Source: WO2-35-19 sp964365465
GTDB lineage: Bacteria > Patescibacteriota > Minisyncoccia > Phycocordibacterales > WO2-35-19
DNA length: 15,786 nt
NCBI GenBank assembly: GCA_964365465.1
Contig: CAYIPT010000014.1
Coordinates: 1 to 15,786, forward strand
Direction of reading: 5' to 3'
Positions 1-5,469 of the stretch are shown in pieces (position 1 is the stretch's first letter; each line of letters starts with the position of its first letter). The notes beneath the pieces were generated by a model. The model made no database searches and was not told the DNA's origin. It saw only the letters and a program-made list of their open reading frames with translations. Both the position numbers and the translations under genes were made by a program.

Positions 1-1
1 A

Positions 2-64
2 GATTATTATGTCTCTAAATTATCAGCTGAGTGCGAAAATGGGTGGCCTCATGCAGAGAGTTGA
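2..64 (+). CDS. Possible C-terminal end of an upstream gene (partial)
   Basis: One frame is open from the window edge to a TGA at 62-64 and would encode about 20 residues ending in WPHAES. A second frame is also open, to a TAA at 67-69, so the choice is uncertain. The nusA promoter begins exactly where these frames stop, which fits the 3' end of a preceding gene. Too little is present to name a product. Confidence 0.2.
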   Translation, partial: DYYVSKLSAECENGWPHAES

Positions 65-88
65 CTTTTAATTTATGGGGTATATAAT
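61..88 (+). promoter_or_regulatory. Sigma70-type promoter upstream of nusA
   Basis: TTGACT (61-66) and a perfect TATAAT (83-88) are separated by 16 bases. Transcription would start near position 95, giving nusA a leader of about 120 nt. It is one of the two best two-box promoters in the window. Confidence 0.65.
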
Positions 89-113
89 GACCGCAATACT
101 GGAATCAGAGATG

Positions 114-129
114 TCCGCCTCCTGGCGGA
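114..129. repeat. Short GC-rich hairpin in the nusA leader
   Basis: TCCGCC (114-119) pairs with GGCGGA (124-129) around a TCCT loop, followed by TATTTTGTT. It could act as a weak terminator or attenuator in the nusA leader. The same TCCGCC/GGCGGA arms occur in the repeat inside tig, so it may instead be a short copy of that repeat family. Confidence 0.4.
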
Positions 130-148
130 TATTTTGTTCCCGGTTTTT

Positions 149-191
149 CCCTCTCTTAATATAAGAGAGGGCGACACGAAGTGCGAGGTGA
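149..191 (+). repeat. Palindromic repeat, family A copy (nusA leader)
   Basis: CCCTCTCTTA (149-158) and TAAGAGAGGG (162-171) form 10-base perfect arms with a 3-base loop. The following GCGACACGAAGTGCGAGGTGAG aligns with the copy near adk (11028-11076), which reads CTACGCGAAGCGAGGGGTGAGG after an equivalent hairpin. This copy therefore lies in the nusA 5' untranslated region. Confidence 0.6.
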
Positions 192-216
192 GTTATTATA
201 GAAGTAATTAAATATC

Positions 217-1353
217 ATGTTTGATCTAAAAGTCATAAATTCGGTTTTGGAACAGCTGGAAGAAGAGCGGGGTATACCAAAAGAGAAGACCCTTGAGGCC
301 ATTGAAATGGCTTTGGCCACCGCTTACAAAAAAGAGCATGGTAAGCGCGGTCAGATAGTGCGCGCTATTTTTAACTTAAAAAGCGGTGGTGTGGAAATGA
401 ATCAGATAAAAATTGTAGTGGATGATTCCAAGGTCTTTATGAATAAGGAGGAATTGGAAGAGGCCCTGGAGGATGCCGAAGAAAAGAATGATGATCGAGT
501 GCTTTACAATCCGGAACATCATATTTTGCTACCCGATGCCCAAAAAATAAAAAAGGGGGCGCAAGTGGGAGATGAGATTATATTTCCCCTTGAATCAAAG
601 GGGGACTACGGGCGTATCGCCAGCCAAACCGCCAAACAAGTGATTATGCAAAAAATCAGAGAAGCCGAAAGAACTTCGGTGCTTAAAGAGTTTGGCGAGA
701 GAGAGGGAGAAATAATTTCAGGCACCGTTCAGAGGATTGAAAGGGGTAATATTTTTATTGATGTGGGCCGAGCCGTCGGCATTCTTTCATATGAAGAGCA
801 AATTCCCGGCGAGAGATTTTCCCAAGGCGAGAGAGTGCGGGCATATCTGTATCGGGTGGAAGACGGCCCCAAGGGCGTCGCTTTGCGCTTGTCCCGATCT
901 CACCCGCGATTTCTAATAAAACTTTTTGAAAATGAAGCGCCAGAGCTGGCCAACGGCACTATAGAAATAAAATCGGTGGCCAGAGAAGCTGGTTCTCGCT
1001 CCAAAGTGGCTGTCGTCAGCAATGATAATTATATTGATCCGGTGGGTTCTTTGGTTGGTCAGAGAGGAGTAAGAGTGGCTACGGTTACCTCGGAGCTCGG
1101 CGGAGAAAAAATAGATATCATTGAGTGGTCTGAAAATCCGACTGAATTTATAGAGGACGCTCTTTCTCCGGCCAAGATCGTATCCATTGAATTGGACGAG
1201 GAAAATCATCAGGCCAATGTTGTTGTTTCTGAAGATCAGCAATCTCTGGCCATAGGCAAAGGTGGTCAAAATGTGCGTCTGGCGGCCAAACTGACCGGTT
1301 GGCGAATTGATATTAAATCAACCCAAGGCGAAGATTTGGAGATAGCGGAATAA
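217..1353 (+). CDS. nusA: Transcription termination/antitermination factor NusA
   Basis: NusA binds RNA polymerase and nascent RNA and modulates pausing, termination and antitermination in the cytoplasm. The 378-residue protein shows the usual order: an N-terminal RNA polymerase-binding domain (about 1-155), an S1 domain (about 163-228, with GTVQRIERGNIFIDVG), then two KH domains. The second KH carries the GKGGQNVRLA loop at about 347-356. The N-terminal domain contains an acidic, charged stretch (about 60-110), a pattern seen in some reduced lineages. The C-terminal acidic repeats of E. coli NusA are absent, as in most bacteria. No Shine-Dalgarno precedes the ATG; an AGGTGAG lies too far upstream (185-191). 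rimP, often the upstream neighbour, is not visible. The gene starts the leftmost plus-strand group. Confidence 0.95.
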   Translation: MFDLKVINSVLEQLEEERGIPKEKTLEAIEMALATAYKKEHGKRGQIVRAIFNLKSGGVEMNQIKIVVDDSKVFMNKEELEEALEDAEEKNDDRVLYNPEHHILLPDAQKIKKGAQVGDEIIFPLESKGDYGRIASQTAKQVIMQKIREAERTSVLKEFGEREGEIISGTVQRIERGNIFIDVGRAVGILSYEEQIPGERFSQGERVRAYLYRVEDGPKGVALRLSRSHPRFLIKLFENEAPELANGTIEIKSVAREAGSRSKVAVVSNDNYIDPVGSLVGQRGVRVATVTSELGGEKIDIIEWSENPTEFIEDALSPAKIVSIELDEENHQANVVVSEDQQSLAIGKGGQNVRLAAKLTGWRIDIKSTQGEDLEIAE

Positions 1354-1364
1354 AAGAGTATAAT
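1336..1364 (+). promoter_or_regulatory. Candidate promoter for the coiled-coil secreted protein
   Basis: A perfect TATAAT (1359-1364) follows a weak TTGGAG (1336-1341) at 17 bases. It overlaps the end of nusA and would start transcription near 1371, about 22 bases before the preferred ATG at 1393. The -35 box matches at only three positions. Confidence 0.35.
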
Positions 1365-1392
1365 ATTATTGTTTACAATTAATATTAAATGT

Positions 1393-1977
1393 ATGAGAAA
1401 TAAAATATTGCTTTTGGTTTTGGTTTCCTTGATGATTCTGCCGAATTTATCTCTTGCTGAATCAACAGCAAGCAGCACTAAAAATAAAGAAACGGAAGCA
1501 AAAGAAATTAAAACCATAAAAGACAAGATAGACGCCCAAAAAGAATCTCTTAAAAACGCGGTGGAAGAAAGAAAACAAAACATATTGGGAAAAATGAAAG
1601 AAAAAATAGACAAGTTTGTCCAAAACATGCTTGAAAGATTTGACGCAGCCACTAACCGCCTGGAAAAGATAGCCGACAGAATTAACTCCAGAATAACAAA
1701 GATGGAAGCTAAAAGTGTTGATGTGTCAAAAGCCAAGGAACTCTTGACTACCGCCAGAACTAAAATTGATATCGCCAAAATAAGCGCCGCCGGAATAGCC
1801 AGCACCACAAACATTTACTCGCTATCAACAACCACCGAAGTCATCAGAGAAGATTTTAAGGCCGTAAAAACTCAAATAGAAAAAGCCAAAGAAGACATAA
1901 AAACCGCTCACGCGGCATTGGTAGATGTTATCAACAACCTCAAGCCGGGGCAAAATAAAGAAAAAGTTGAAAATTAA
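1393..1977 (+). CDS. Predicted secreted coiled-coil protein, unknown function
   Basis: The 194-residue product starts with a classic signal peptide: basic MRNK, a hydrophobic core of about 16 residues, then SLA before ES, so cleavage after about residue 22 is likely. The rest is highly charged, rich in Lys, Glu and Ala with almost no Gly or Pro, and reads as long amphipathic helices (about 35-115 and 155-185), interrupted by a Ser/Thr-rich segment near 140-150. I do not recognise a named family. Charged coiled-coil exported proteins are common among unannotated CPR genes. The ATG at 1393 is preferred over an in-frame TTG at 1369 because it places the signal peptide at the N terminus. It sits between nusA and a small membrane protein on the same strand, so all may contribute to the envelope, but that is inference. 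Confidence 0.75.
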   Translation: MRNKILLLVLVSLMILPNLSLAESTASSTKNKETEAKEIKTIKDKIDAQKESLKNAVEERKQNILGKMKEKIDKFVQNMLERFDAATNRLEKIADRINSRITKMEAKSVDVSKAKELLTTARTKIDIAKISAAGIASTTNIYSLSTTTEVIREDFKAVKTQIEKAKEDIKTAHAALVDVINNLKPGQNKEKVEN

Positions 1978-1995
1978 AAATTATAAATTTAAAAT
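1967..1995 (+). promoter_or_regulatory. Candidate leaderless promoter of the small membrane protein
   Basis: TTGAAA (1967-1972) and TAAAAT (1990-1995) are spaced by 17 bases, and the ATG at 2002 comes 6 bases after the -10 box. Transcription would begin at or next to the start codon. The region is AT-rich, so chance matches are likelier here than at the other sites. Confidence 0.45.
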
Positions 1996-2001
1996 AAAAA
2001 T

Positions 2002-2307
2002 ATGGACACATTTAATCCAAATCAAATGCCTCCAATGCCCGGCCAAATGGAAAAAAGATCAATGGGACCGCTTATTGCTGTTATTATAATTTTAGCTCTC
2101 ATAATAATAGGCGGCCTGTATTTTCTAAAAACCAGATCTTTCCAGACCCCTTATGTTCCGCCAGTTCAGACCGGCGACGGCATTACCGAATCCTTAAATA
2201 CTCAAAGTGGTTCTGACGAACTAAATTCAATAGAGGCCGACCTCAACGCCACCGACCTCAACAATCTAGACCAAGGCGCCGCCGCCGTGGAAGCTCAGCT
2301 TCAGTAA
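2002..2307 (+). CDS. Small single-pass membrane protein, unknown function
   Basis: The 101-residue protein has a Met/Pro/Asn-rich N-terminal tail (1-20), one hydrophobic segment (about 23-42, IAVIIILALIIIGGLYFL) and an acidic, Asn/Asp/Leu-rich C-terminal part. That part contains LNSIEADLNATDLNNLDQ (about 74-91), a short helical heptad-like repeat. The positive charges KR lie just before the membrane segment and KTR just after it, so topology is not obvious. I recall similar acidic single-pass proteins in Parcubacteria, but no function is known to me. It follows the secreted coiled-coil gene by 24 bases and ends just before the DUF559 repeat unit. It has no Shine-Dalgarno. Confidence 0.75.
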   Translation: MDTFNPNQMPPMPGQMEKRSMGPLIAVIIILALIIIGGLYFLKTRSFQTPYVPPVQTGDGITESLNTQSGSDELNSIEADLNATDLNNLDQGAAAVEAQLQ

Positions 2308-2317
2308 TTTTTCTTGA

Positions 2318-2413
2318 AAGTCCTCACCCTCGCTCCGCTCGCCCTCTTCTTGCCAAGGAGAGGGGCCGACGCACTCTAATGTCACCCCAAGATCTCGATT
2401 GGGGTGAGGACTT
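2318..2413 (-). repeat. Palindromic repeat, family A, left copy
   Basis: This 96-base copy has perfect 11-base terminal inverted repeats, AAGTCCTCACC at 2318 and GGTGAGGACTT ending at 2413. An inner imperfect palindrome is built on CCCTCTTCTTG and CCAAGGAGAGGGG. It ends ATTGGGGTGAGGACTT, identical to the right copy. Read on the minus strand it encodes the last 29 residues and the TGA stop of the DUF559 protein. Confidence 0.8.
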
Positions 2414-2764
2414 AACCAAATGTAATTTTATTTTCTCAATCACTTTATCAATATTTTCATCAACCTCCTCGTTTGAAATTCTCAAGGTCTCATAATCCAG
2501 TTTTTCAAAATATTCATCTCTGATTTTATCATTTTCCATATTTTCTTTGAGTTTGTGAATTTTACCGTCAATTTCAACAATCAATCTTTTTTCGGCGCAA
2601 TAAAAATCTAATATATAACCGCCAATACTATATTGCCTCTTAAATCTTAAGCCAAGTTTTCGGTTCCTTAATTTTTCCCACAATAGTTTTTCTTGAGGAG
2701 TGGCTTTTTGGCGCAACTCTCTTCTTCTGTCAGTCAGTTCTAATATATTGTGAAATAATCTCAT
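2324..2764 (-). CDS. DUF559 family endonuclease-like protein
   Basis: The 146-residue product has the DUF559 pattern, a restriction-endonuclease-like (PD-(D/E)XK, Vsr-related) fold. An N-terminal helical stretch RELRQKATPQEKLLWEKLRN (15-34) is followed by FKRQYSIGGYILDFYC with Asp53, then LIVEIDGKIH with Glu64 and Asp66, and a late RISNEEV strand-helix. Asp53 and Glu64 are the likely metal ligands. Residues 118-146 (including RRPLSLARRG) are translated from the left flanking repeat and are not part of the family fold. The ATG at 2764 is preferred over a GTG at 2776, which lies inside the right repeat. No methyltransferase or other restriction partner is present. The family's biological role is poorly known; here its placement between repeats suggests a link to their movement or repair. 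Confidence 0.8.
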   Translation of the reverse strand: MRLFHNILELTDRRRELRQKATPQEKLLWEKLRNRKLGLRFKRQYSIGGYILDFYCAEKRLIVEIDGKIHKLKENMENDKIRDEYFEKLDYETLRISNEEVDENIDKVIEKIKLHLVKSSPQSRSWGDIRVRRPLSLARRGRAERG

Positions 2765-2766
2765 AA

Positions 2767-2856
2767 AAGTCCTCACCCCTCATCCCCTCTCCTTGGCAAG
2801 GAGAAGGGATGAGCATACTTAACATTATACTAAAATCTGGATTGGGGTGAGGACTT
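2767..2856 (-). repeat. Palindromic repeat, family A, right copy
   Basis: This 90-base copy also begins AAGTCCTCACC and ends GGTGAGGACTT, in the same orientation as the left copy. CTCATCCCCTCTCCTT (2779-2794) pairs with AAGGAGAAGGGATGAG (2798-2813) at 15 of 16 positions around a GGC loop. On the minus strand it contains TATAAT (2829-2824), which could serve the DUF559 gene with a leader made mostly of this hairpin. Confidence 0.8.
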
Positions 2857-2857
2857 G

Positions 2858-2866
2858 TGTTAGACT
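2858..2866 (+). promoter_or_regulatory. Extended -10 promoter of tig, apparently leaderless
   Basis: TG-T-TAGACT (TG at 2858-2859, hexamer 2861-2866) is an extended -10 element. The tig ATG follows after 6 bases, so the transcript would start at the start codon. No good -35 box is seen, which is usual for extended -10 promoters. It abuts the right end of the family A repeat. Confidence 0.5.
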
Positions 2867-2872
2867 GGCCAA

Positions 2873-3940
2873 ATGCAATATGAAGTTAAAATAAAAAAAC
2901 TGCCTAAATCGGAAGTGGAGATGGAAGTGTCTCTGCCGGCTATTTTTTTAGAAAATGCTCGTAAAAAAGCGGTTAATCTGTTTTGTAATTCTTTAGATAT
3001 CGCCGGCTTTAGAAAAGGCCATATTCCTGAAAATATAATTGTAGAAAAAGCGGGCGAAGAAAAAATTTTGGAAGAAGCGGTTAATATTCTCTTAAAAGAA
3101 CACTTTTCTAAAATTATAGAAGAAAACAAGCTGGATATAATAGGCCAACCAAAAATTTCTATAACCAAATTGGCCTTAGGAAATCCTGTTGAATTTAAGG
3201 CGGTTTTTGCCGTAATGCCTGAAATTGAATTGCCGGATTATCGAGCGAAAGCGAGATCCGCCATATCCTTGGCGAAGGCGGACAAAGAAGAGGCGGGTGA
3301 AGAAGAAGTAGAAAATGTTTTGCTTCAAATAAGAAAAAACAAAGCGCATTTTGATTTTCATAAAAATAATCCGGAAGAAAAGGGGTATGACCACCAAAAA
3401 TTGGATTTGGAAAAAGAAGAAAATTTGCCTGTGCTTGACGATAACTTGGCCAAGGAGGCGGGAAATTTTAAAAATCTGGATGAGCTTAAAGAAAAAATAA
3501 AAGAAAATATAATTTCAGAAAAGAAAATTAGAAATATAGAAAAAAGAAGAGCTTTAATAATGGAAGAGTTGGTTAAAAGAACTAAAATAGAATTACCTGA
3601 AATTTTGGTTGAAAGCGAGACCGAAAAGTCCTTGGCCCAGATGAAAGATGACATAACAAGGGCCGGAGGAAAATTTGAAGATTATTTGGCTCAAGTTAAA
3701 AAAAGCGAAGAAGATATAAAAAATGACTTGAGAGAAAGCTCTGAAAAGAAAGCTAAAATACAGCTTATTTTCAATAAAATTGCTGAGGTTGAAAAGCTTG
3801 AGCCAAACAAAGAAATTTTAGAGCAAGAAATCAAACATATCATGGAGCACTACAAAGACGCCAGCGAGACAGGCGCCCGCATATATGTCGCCACTATTCT
3901 CCTAAATTCTGAAGTCCTAAAACTTTTGGAAAAGGAATAA
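2873..3940 (+). CDS. tig: Trigger factor, PPIase-less form
   Basis: Trigger factor is the ribosome-associated chaperone that receives nascent chains near the exit tunnel. The 355-residue protein begins with the ribosome-binding domain and shows the L23-docking signature GFRKGHIP at 45-52. Normally an FKBP-type prolyl isomerase domain follows at about 150-245; here the chain passes from RKNKAHF (154-160) almost directly to LPVLDDNLAKEAGNF (185-199), which opens the C-terminal chaperone domain. The isomerase domain is therefore missing and the protein is shorter than the usual 430 or so residues. Residues 124-138 (RAKARSAISLAKADK) come from an inserted palindromic repeat in frame. No Shine-Dalgarno is present; an extended -10 lies 6 bases before ATG. 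The gene converges on rsmE. Confidence 0.9.
   Translation: MQYEVKIKKLPKSEVEMEVSLPAIFLENARKKAVNLFCNSLDIAGFRKGHIPENIIVEKAGEEKILEEAVNILLKEHFSKIIEENKLDIIGQPKISITKLALGNPVEFKAVFAVMPEIELPDYRAKARSAISLAKADKEEAGEEEVENVLLQIRKNKAHFDFHKNNPEEKGYDHQKLDLEKEENLPVLDDNLAKEAGNFKNLDELKEKIKENIISEKKIRNIEKRRALIMEELVKRTKIELPEILVESETEKSLAQMKDDITRAGGKFEDYLAQVKKSEEDIKNDLRESSEKKAKIQLIFNKIAEVEKLEPNKEILEQEIKHIMEHYKDASETGARIYVATILLNSEVLKLLEKE
3257..3282. repeat. Family B palindromic repeat inside tig
   Basis: TCCGCC (3257-3262) is inverted as GGCGGA (3277-3282) with an inner CGCC/GGCG pair. CGAAGGCGGAC (3273-3283) is identical to 15722-15732 in the repeat upstream of rpsN. The reading frame stays open through it, encoding SAISLAKAD, where trigger factors usually have a beta-strand and linker after PDYK. 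Confidence 0.6.
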
Positions 3941-3956
3941 CTTATCATCTTCTAGA

Positions 3957-4005
3957 CCTAACCCCCTAAATCCCCCTTAAATTAAGGGGGATTTAGGGGG
4001 TTAGG
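3957..4005. terminator. Long perfect palindrome between convergent tig and rsmE
   Basis: Arms of 23 bases (3957-3979 and 3983-4005) are perfectly complementary around AAT; each is built from CCCCCTAAATCCCCC. The plus strand continues GGTTTT, so it can terminate tig; the minus strand has no U tract. The sequence resembles a dispersed GC-rich palindrome of the kind found in this window, so it may be a repeat recruited as a bidirectional terminator. Confidence 0.7.
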
Positions 4006-4022
4006 GTTTTGGGAATTAAATT

Positions 4023-4727
4023 TTAAAAAATTATTTTAGTTAGAGCAACAATAGCTGCGGTTTCAGTTCGTAAAGTCAGGTTTCCTAAAGAAAATATTTT
4101 AATGTTTAAATCTTTAAATTTTTTAATTTCATTTTCAGTCCACCCGCCTTCGGGTCCGATAAAAATAGAGACCGAAGAAGCTGTCCCCCCTCCCCTGGCC
4201 AAGGGGAGGGGGCTAGGGGGTGGGGTCGGATCAAAAACAATTACACTATCCGCCACGATCGCAGTATTTAGTGTAATTTCTAATTTTTGAATTTCACAAA
4301 TCTCCGGCACATCCGCCCTTCCGCACTGCTCGCTTGCTTCTATTGCTATTTTTCTCGCTCGCTCCAAATTAAAACTTTTTTTCTCACTGCGTTCTGAAAT
4401 TGTGGGAACAATTTTGAAAACACCAAGTTCGGTCGCTTTTTCAACCACCCACTCCATTTTGTCTTTTTTTATAAGCGATTGAAATAAAATAATTTTTTTA
4501 TCCGGCAGTATTCCTTTTCTTTCTGAAACAAGCCGAAGTTCTGCCTCTCTATTATTCATTTTTTCAATGACTGCATCATATTCCATACCGCTTCCATCAA
4601 AAAGTATTACTTCGGAACCGACATTGTATCTAAAAATATTCCGCCATTGATGGATAAGCTGTTCGTCTTTTATAATTGTTTTTGTGTATTCAATGGGAGA
4701 ATTTACAAAAAATCTATGCAATCTCAT
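4023..4727 (-). CDS. rsmE: 16S rRNA (uracil(1498)-N(3))-methyltransferase RsmE
   Basis: RsmE methylates N3 of U1498 in 16S rRNA using S-adenosylmethionine. The 234-residue protein has an N-terminal PUA-like part (about 1-70; MRLHRFFV, then FRYNVGSEVILFDGSG) and a SPOUT methyltransferase domain. The trefoil-knot SAM motifs are IGPEGGW (190-196) and LGNLTLRTETAA (214-225). Mid-domain KKDKMEWVVEKATELGV (87-103) is also typical. About 16 residues, 168-183 (PPPSPLPLARGG), are Pro/Gly-rich and translated from an in-frame palindromic repeat placed just before the SAM-binding knot. This loop is normally short and variable, so the enzyme may tolerate it. The gene diverges from clpP with overlapping promoter elements and converges on tig. 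Confidence 0.92.
   Translation of the reverse strand: MRLHRFFVNSPIEYTKTIIKDEQLIHQWRNIFRYNVGSEVILFDGSGMEYDAVIEKMNNREAELRLVSERKGILPDKKIILFQSLIKKDKMEWVVEKATELGVFKIVPTISERSEKKSFNLERARKIAIEASEQCGRADVPEICEIQKLEITLNTAIVADSVIVFDPTPPPSPLPLARGGGTASSVSIFIGPEGGWTENEIKKFKDLNIKIFSLGNLTLRTETAAIVALTKIIF
4182..4233 (-). repeat. Palindromic repeat inside rsmE, in frame
   Basis: CCCCCTCCCCT (4186-4196) pairs perfectly with AGGGGAGGGGG (4202-4212) around GGCCA, and the following CTAGGGGGTGGGGTC resembles the tail of family A copies. It is about 50 bases long, keeps the rsmE frame and encodes the Pro/Gly-rich loop at residues 168-183. Confidence 0.7.
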
Positions 4728-4733
4728 AAAAGT

Positions 4734-4743
4734 ATGCTAGTAT
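4734..4743. promoter_or_regulatory. Divergent, overlapping -10 elements for rsmE and clpP
   Basis: On the plus strand TG-C-TAGTAT (4735-4743) is an extended -10 placed 7 bases before the clpP ATG at 4751. On the minus strand TAGCAT (4739-4734) lies 6 bases before the rsmE ATG at 4727, with TTGTTT 17 bases upstream of it. The two hexamers share 4738-4739, so polymerase could occupy only one at a time. Both transcripts would be leaderless. Confidence 0.45.
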
Positions 4744-4750
4744 GTTTTAT

Positions 4751-5344
4751 ATGAAAAAACAAGAGCAAAATTCAATATTGGTTCCGACGGTTATAGAGAA
4801 ATCGCATAACGGCGAGAGGGCTTATGACATTTATTCGCGCCTTTTGAAAGACAGGATTATATTTTTGGGCGGGCCCATTGAAGACACGGTGGCCAACCTT
4901 ATTATCGCCCAGCTTCTTTTCTTGCAATCCGAGGACTCCAAAAAAGAAATTTCCCTTTACATTAACTCTCCCGGCGGTTCAGTTACTTCCACATTAGCGA
5001 TAGTAGATACAATGAAATTTATAAAGCCAGATGTTTCCACTTTTTGCGTTGGCATAGCCGCCTCCGGCGCCGCTTTGGTTTTGTCTGCCGGAACCAAAGG
5101 CAAAAGATTTATTCTTAAAAATGCAGAGGTGATGATTCATCAACCGATAGGCGGAGCCGAGGGTCAGGCCACTGATATAGCCATCAGCGCAAAACATATT
5201 CTTAAAACAAGGGAGAACCTGAACAAAATGCTTGCGGAACATACGGGCCAACTTTTATCTAAAATAGAACAGGATGTGGAACGCGACTATTTCATGACCG
5301 CCGACGAGGCCAAAAAATATGGCATTGTGGACAAAATTTTATAA
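4751..5344 (+). CDS. clpP: ATP-dependent Clp protease proteolytic subunit ClpP
   Basis: ClpP is the serine protease that forms a double heptamer and degrades proteins fed by ClpX or a similar unfoldase. The 197-residue protein (from ATG 4751) has the N-terminal LVPTVIEKS axial region, YSRLLKDRIIFLGGPI, and the catalytic triad: Ser in GIAASGAA (105), His in VMIHQPIGGA (130) and Asp in ERDYFMTADEA (179). EHTGQ is also conserved. Around the catalytic serine the usual ASMGA reads ASGAA, a mild variant. An ATG three codons upstream (4742) is possible, but the extended -10 is 7 bases before 4751 and would overlap the earlier ATG. It diverges from rsmE; rny follows on the same strand after 125 bases. 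No clpX or clpC is in the window. Confidence 0.95.
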   Translation: MKKQEQNSILVPTVIEKSHNGERAYDIYSRLLKDRIIFLGGPIEDTVANLIIAQLLFLQSEDSKKEISLYINSPGGSVTSTLAIVDTMKFIKPDVSTFCVGIAASGAALVLSAGTKGKRFILKNAEVMIHQPIGGAEGQATDIAISAKHILKTRENLNKMLAEHTGQLLSKIEQDVERDYFMTADEAKKYGIVDKIL

Positions 5345-5355
5345 TTCTGTATAAT
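5328..5355 (+). promoter_or_regulatory. Promoter upstream of rny
   Basis: TGGACA (5328-5333, five of six consensus bases) and a perfect TATAAT (5350-5355) are 16 bases apart. The -35 box lies inside the end of clpP. Transcription would start near 5362, leaving a leader of about 108 nt before the rny ATG. No ribosome binding site is evident in that leader. Confidence 0.6.
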
Positions 5356-5469
5356 GACAGCATTACCATTAAATATAGCGATTTCGTTAGTTTTCTTATG
5401 TTTTCAACAAATTTAAACAAAAAAACTCAGAAAAATAGGTTCAAAGGAAACAGAATCGCCCGATAATAT

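Larger units (their letters stand above)
2318..2856 (-). mobile_element. Candidate DUF559-containing element bounded by palindromic repeats
   Basis: A DUF559 endonuclease gene lies exactly between two same-orientation copies of a palindromic repeat (2318-2413 and 2767-2856). Each copy begins AAGTCCTCACC and ends GGTGAGGACTT. One copy supplies the gene's stop codon; the other lies 2 bases from its ATG and carries a TATAAT on the coding strand. I see no convincing target-site duplication outside 2318 and 2856. The unit interrupts an otherwise plus-strand group. Mobility is an inference from the architecture. Confidence 0.4.

Noticed and set aside
1..60. Relation of the GGGTGGCCTC string at 41-50 to the same string at 8847-8856 in the structured RNA
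   Set aside because: Only ten bases match and the flanks differ completely; treated as chance.
1369..1392. TTG start of the secreted coiled-coil protein
   Set aside because: It adds eight residues before a good signal peptide; ATG at 1393 fits better, although the TATAAT just upstream keeps it possible.
2765..2776. GTG start of the DUF559 gene inside the right repeat
   Set aside because: The ATG at 2764 gives the normal family N terminus; the GTG is part of the terminal inverted repeat.
2318..2856. Restriction-modification system around DUF559
   Set aside because: No methyltransferase, specificity subunit or second nuclease gene is adjacent.
4102..4290. Plus-strand 62-residue frame opposite rsmE
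   Set aside because: Antisense shadow produced by the palindrome and the rsmE frame; no start signal.
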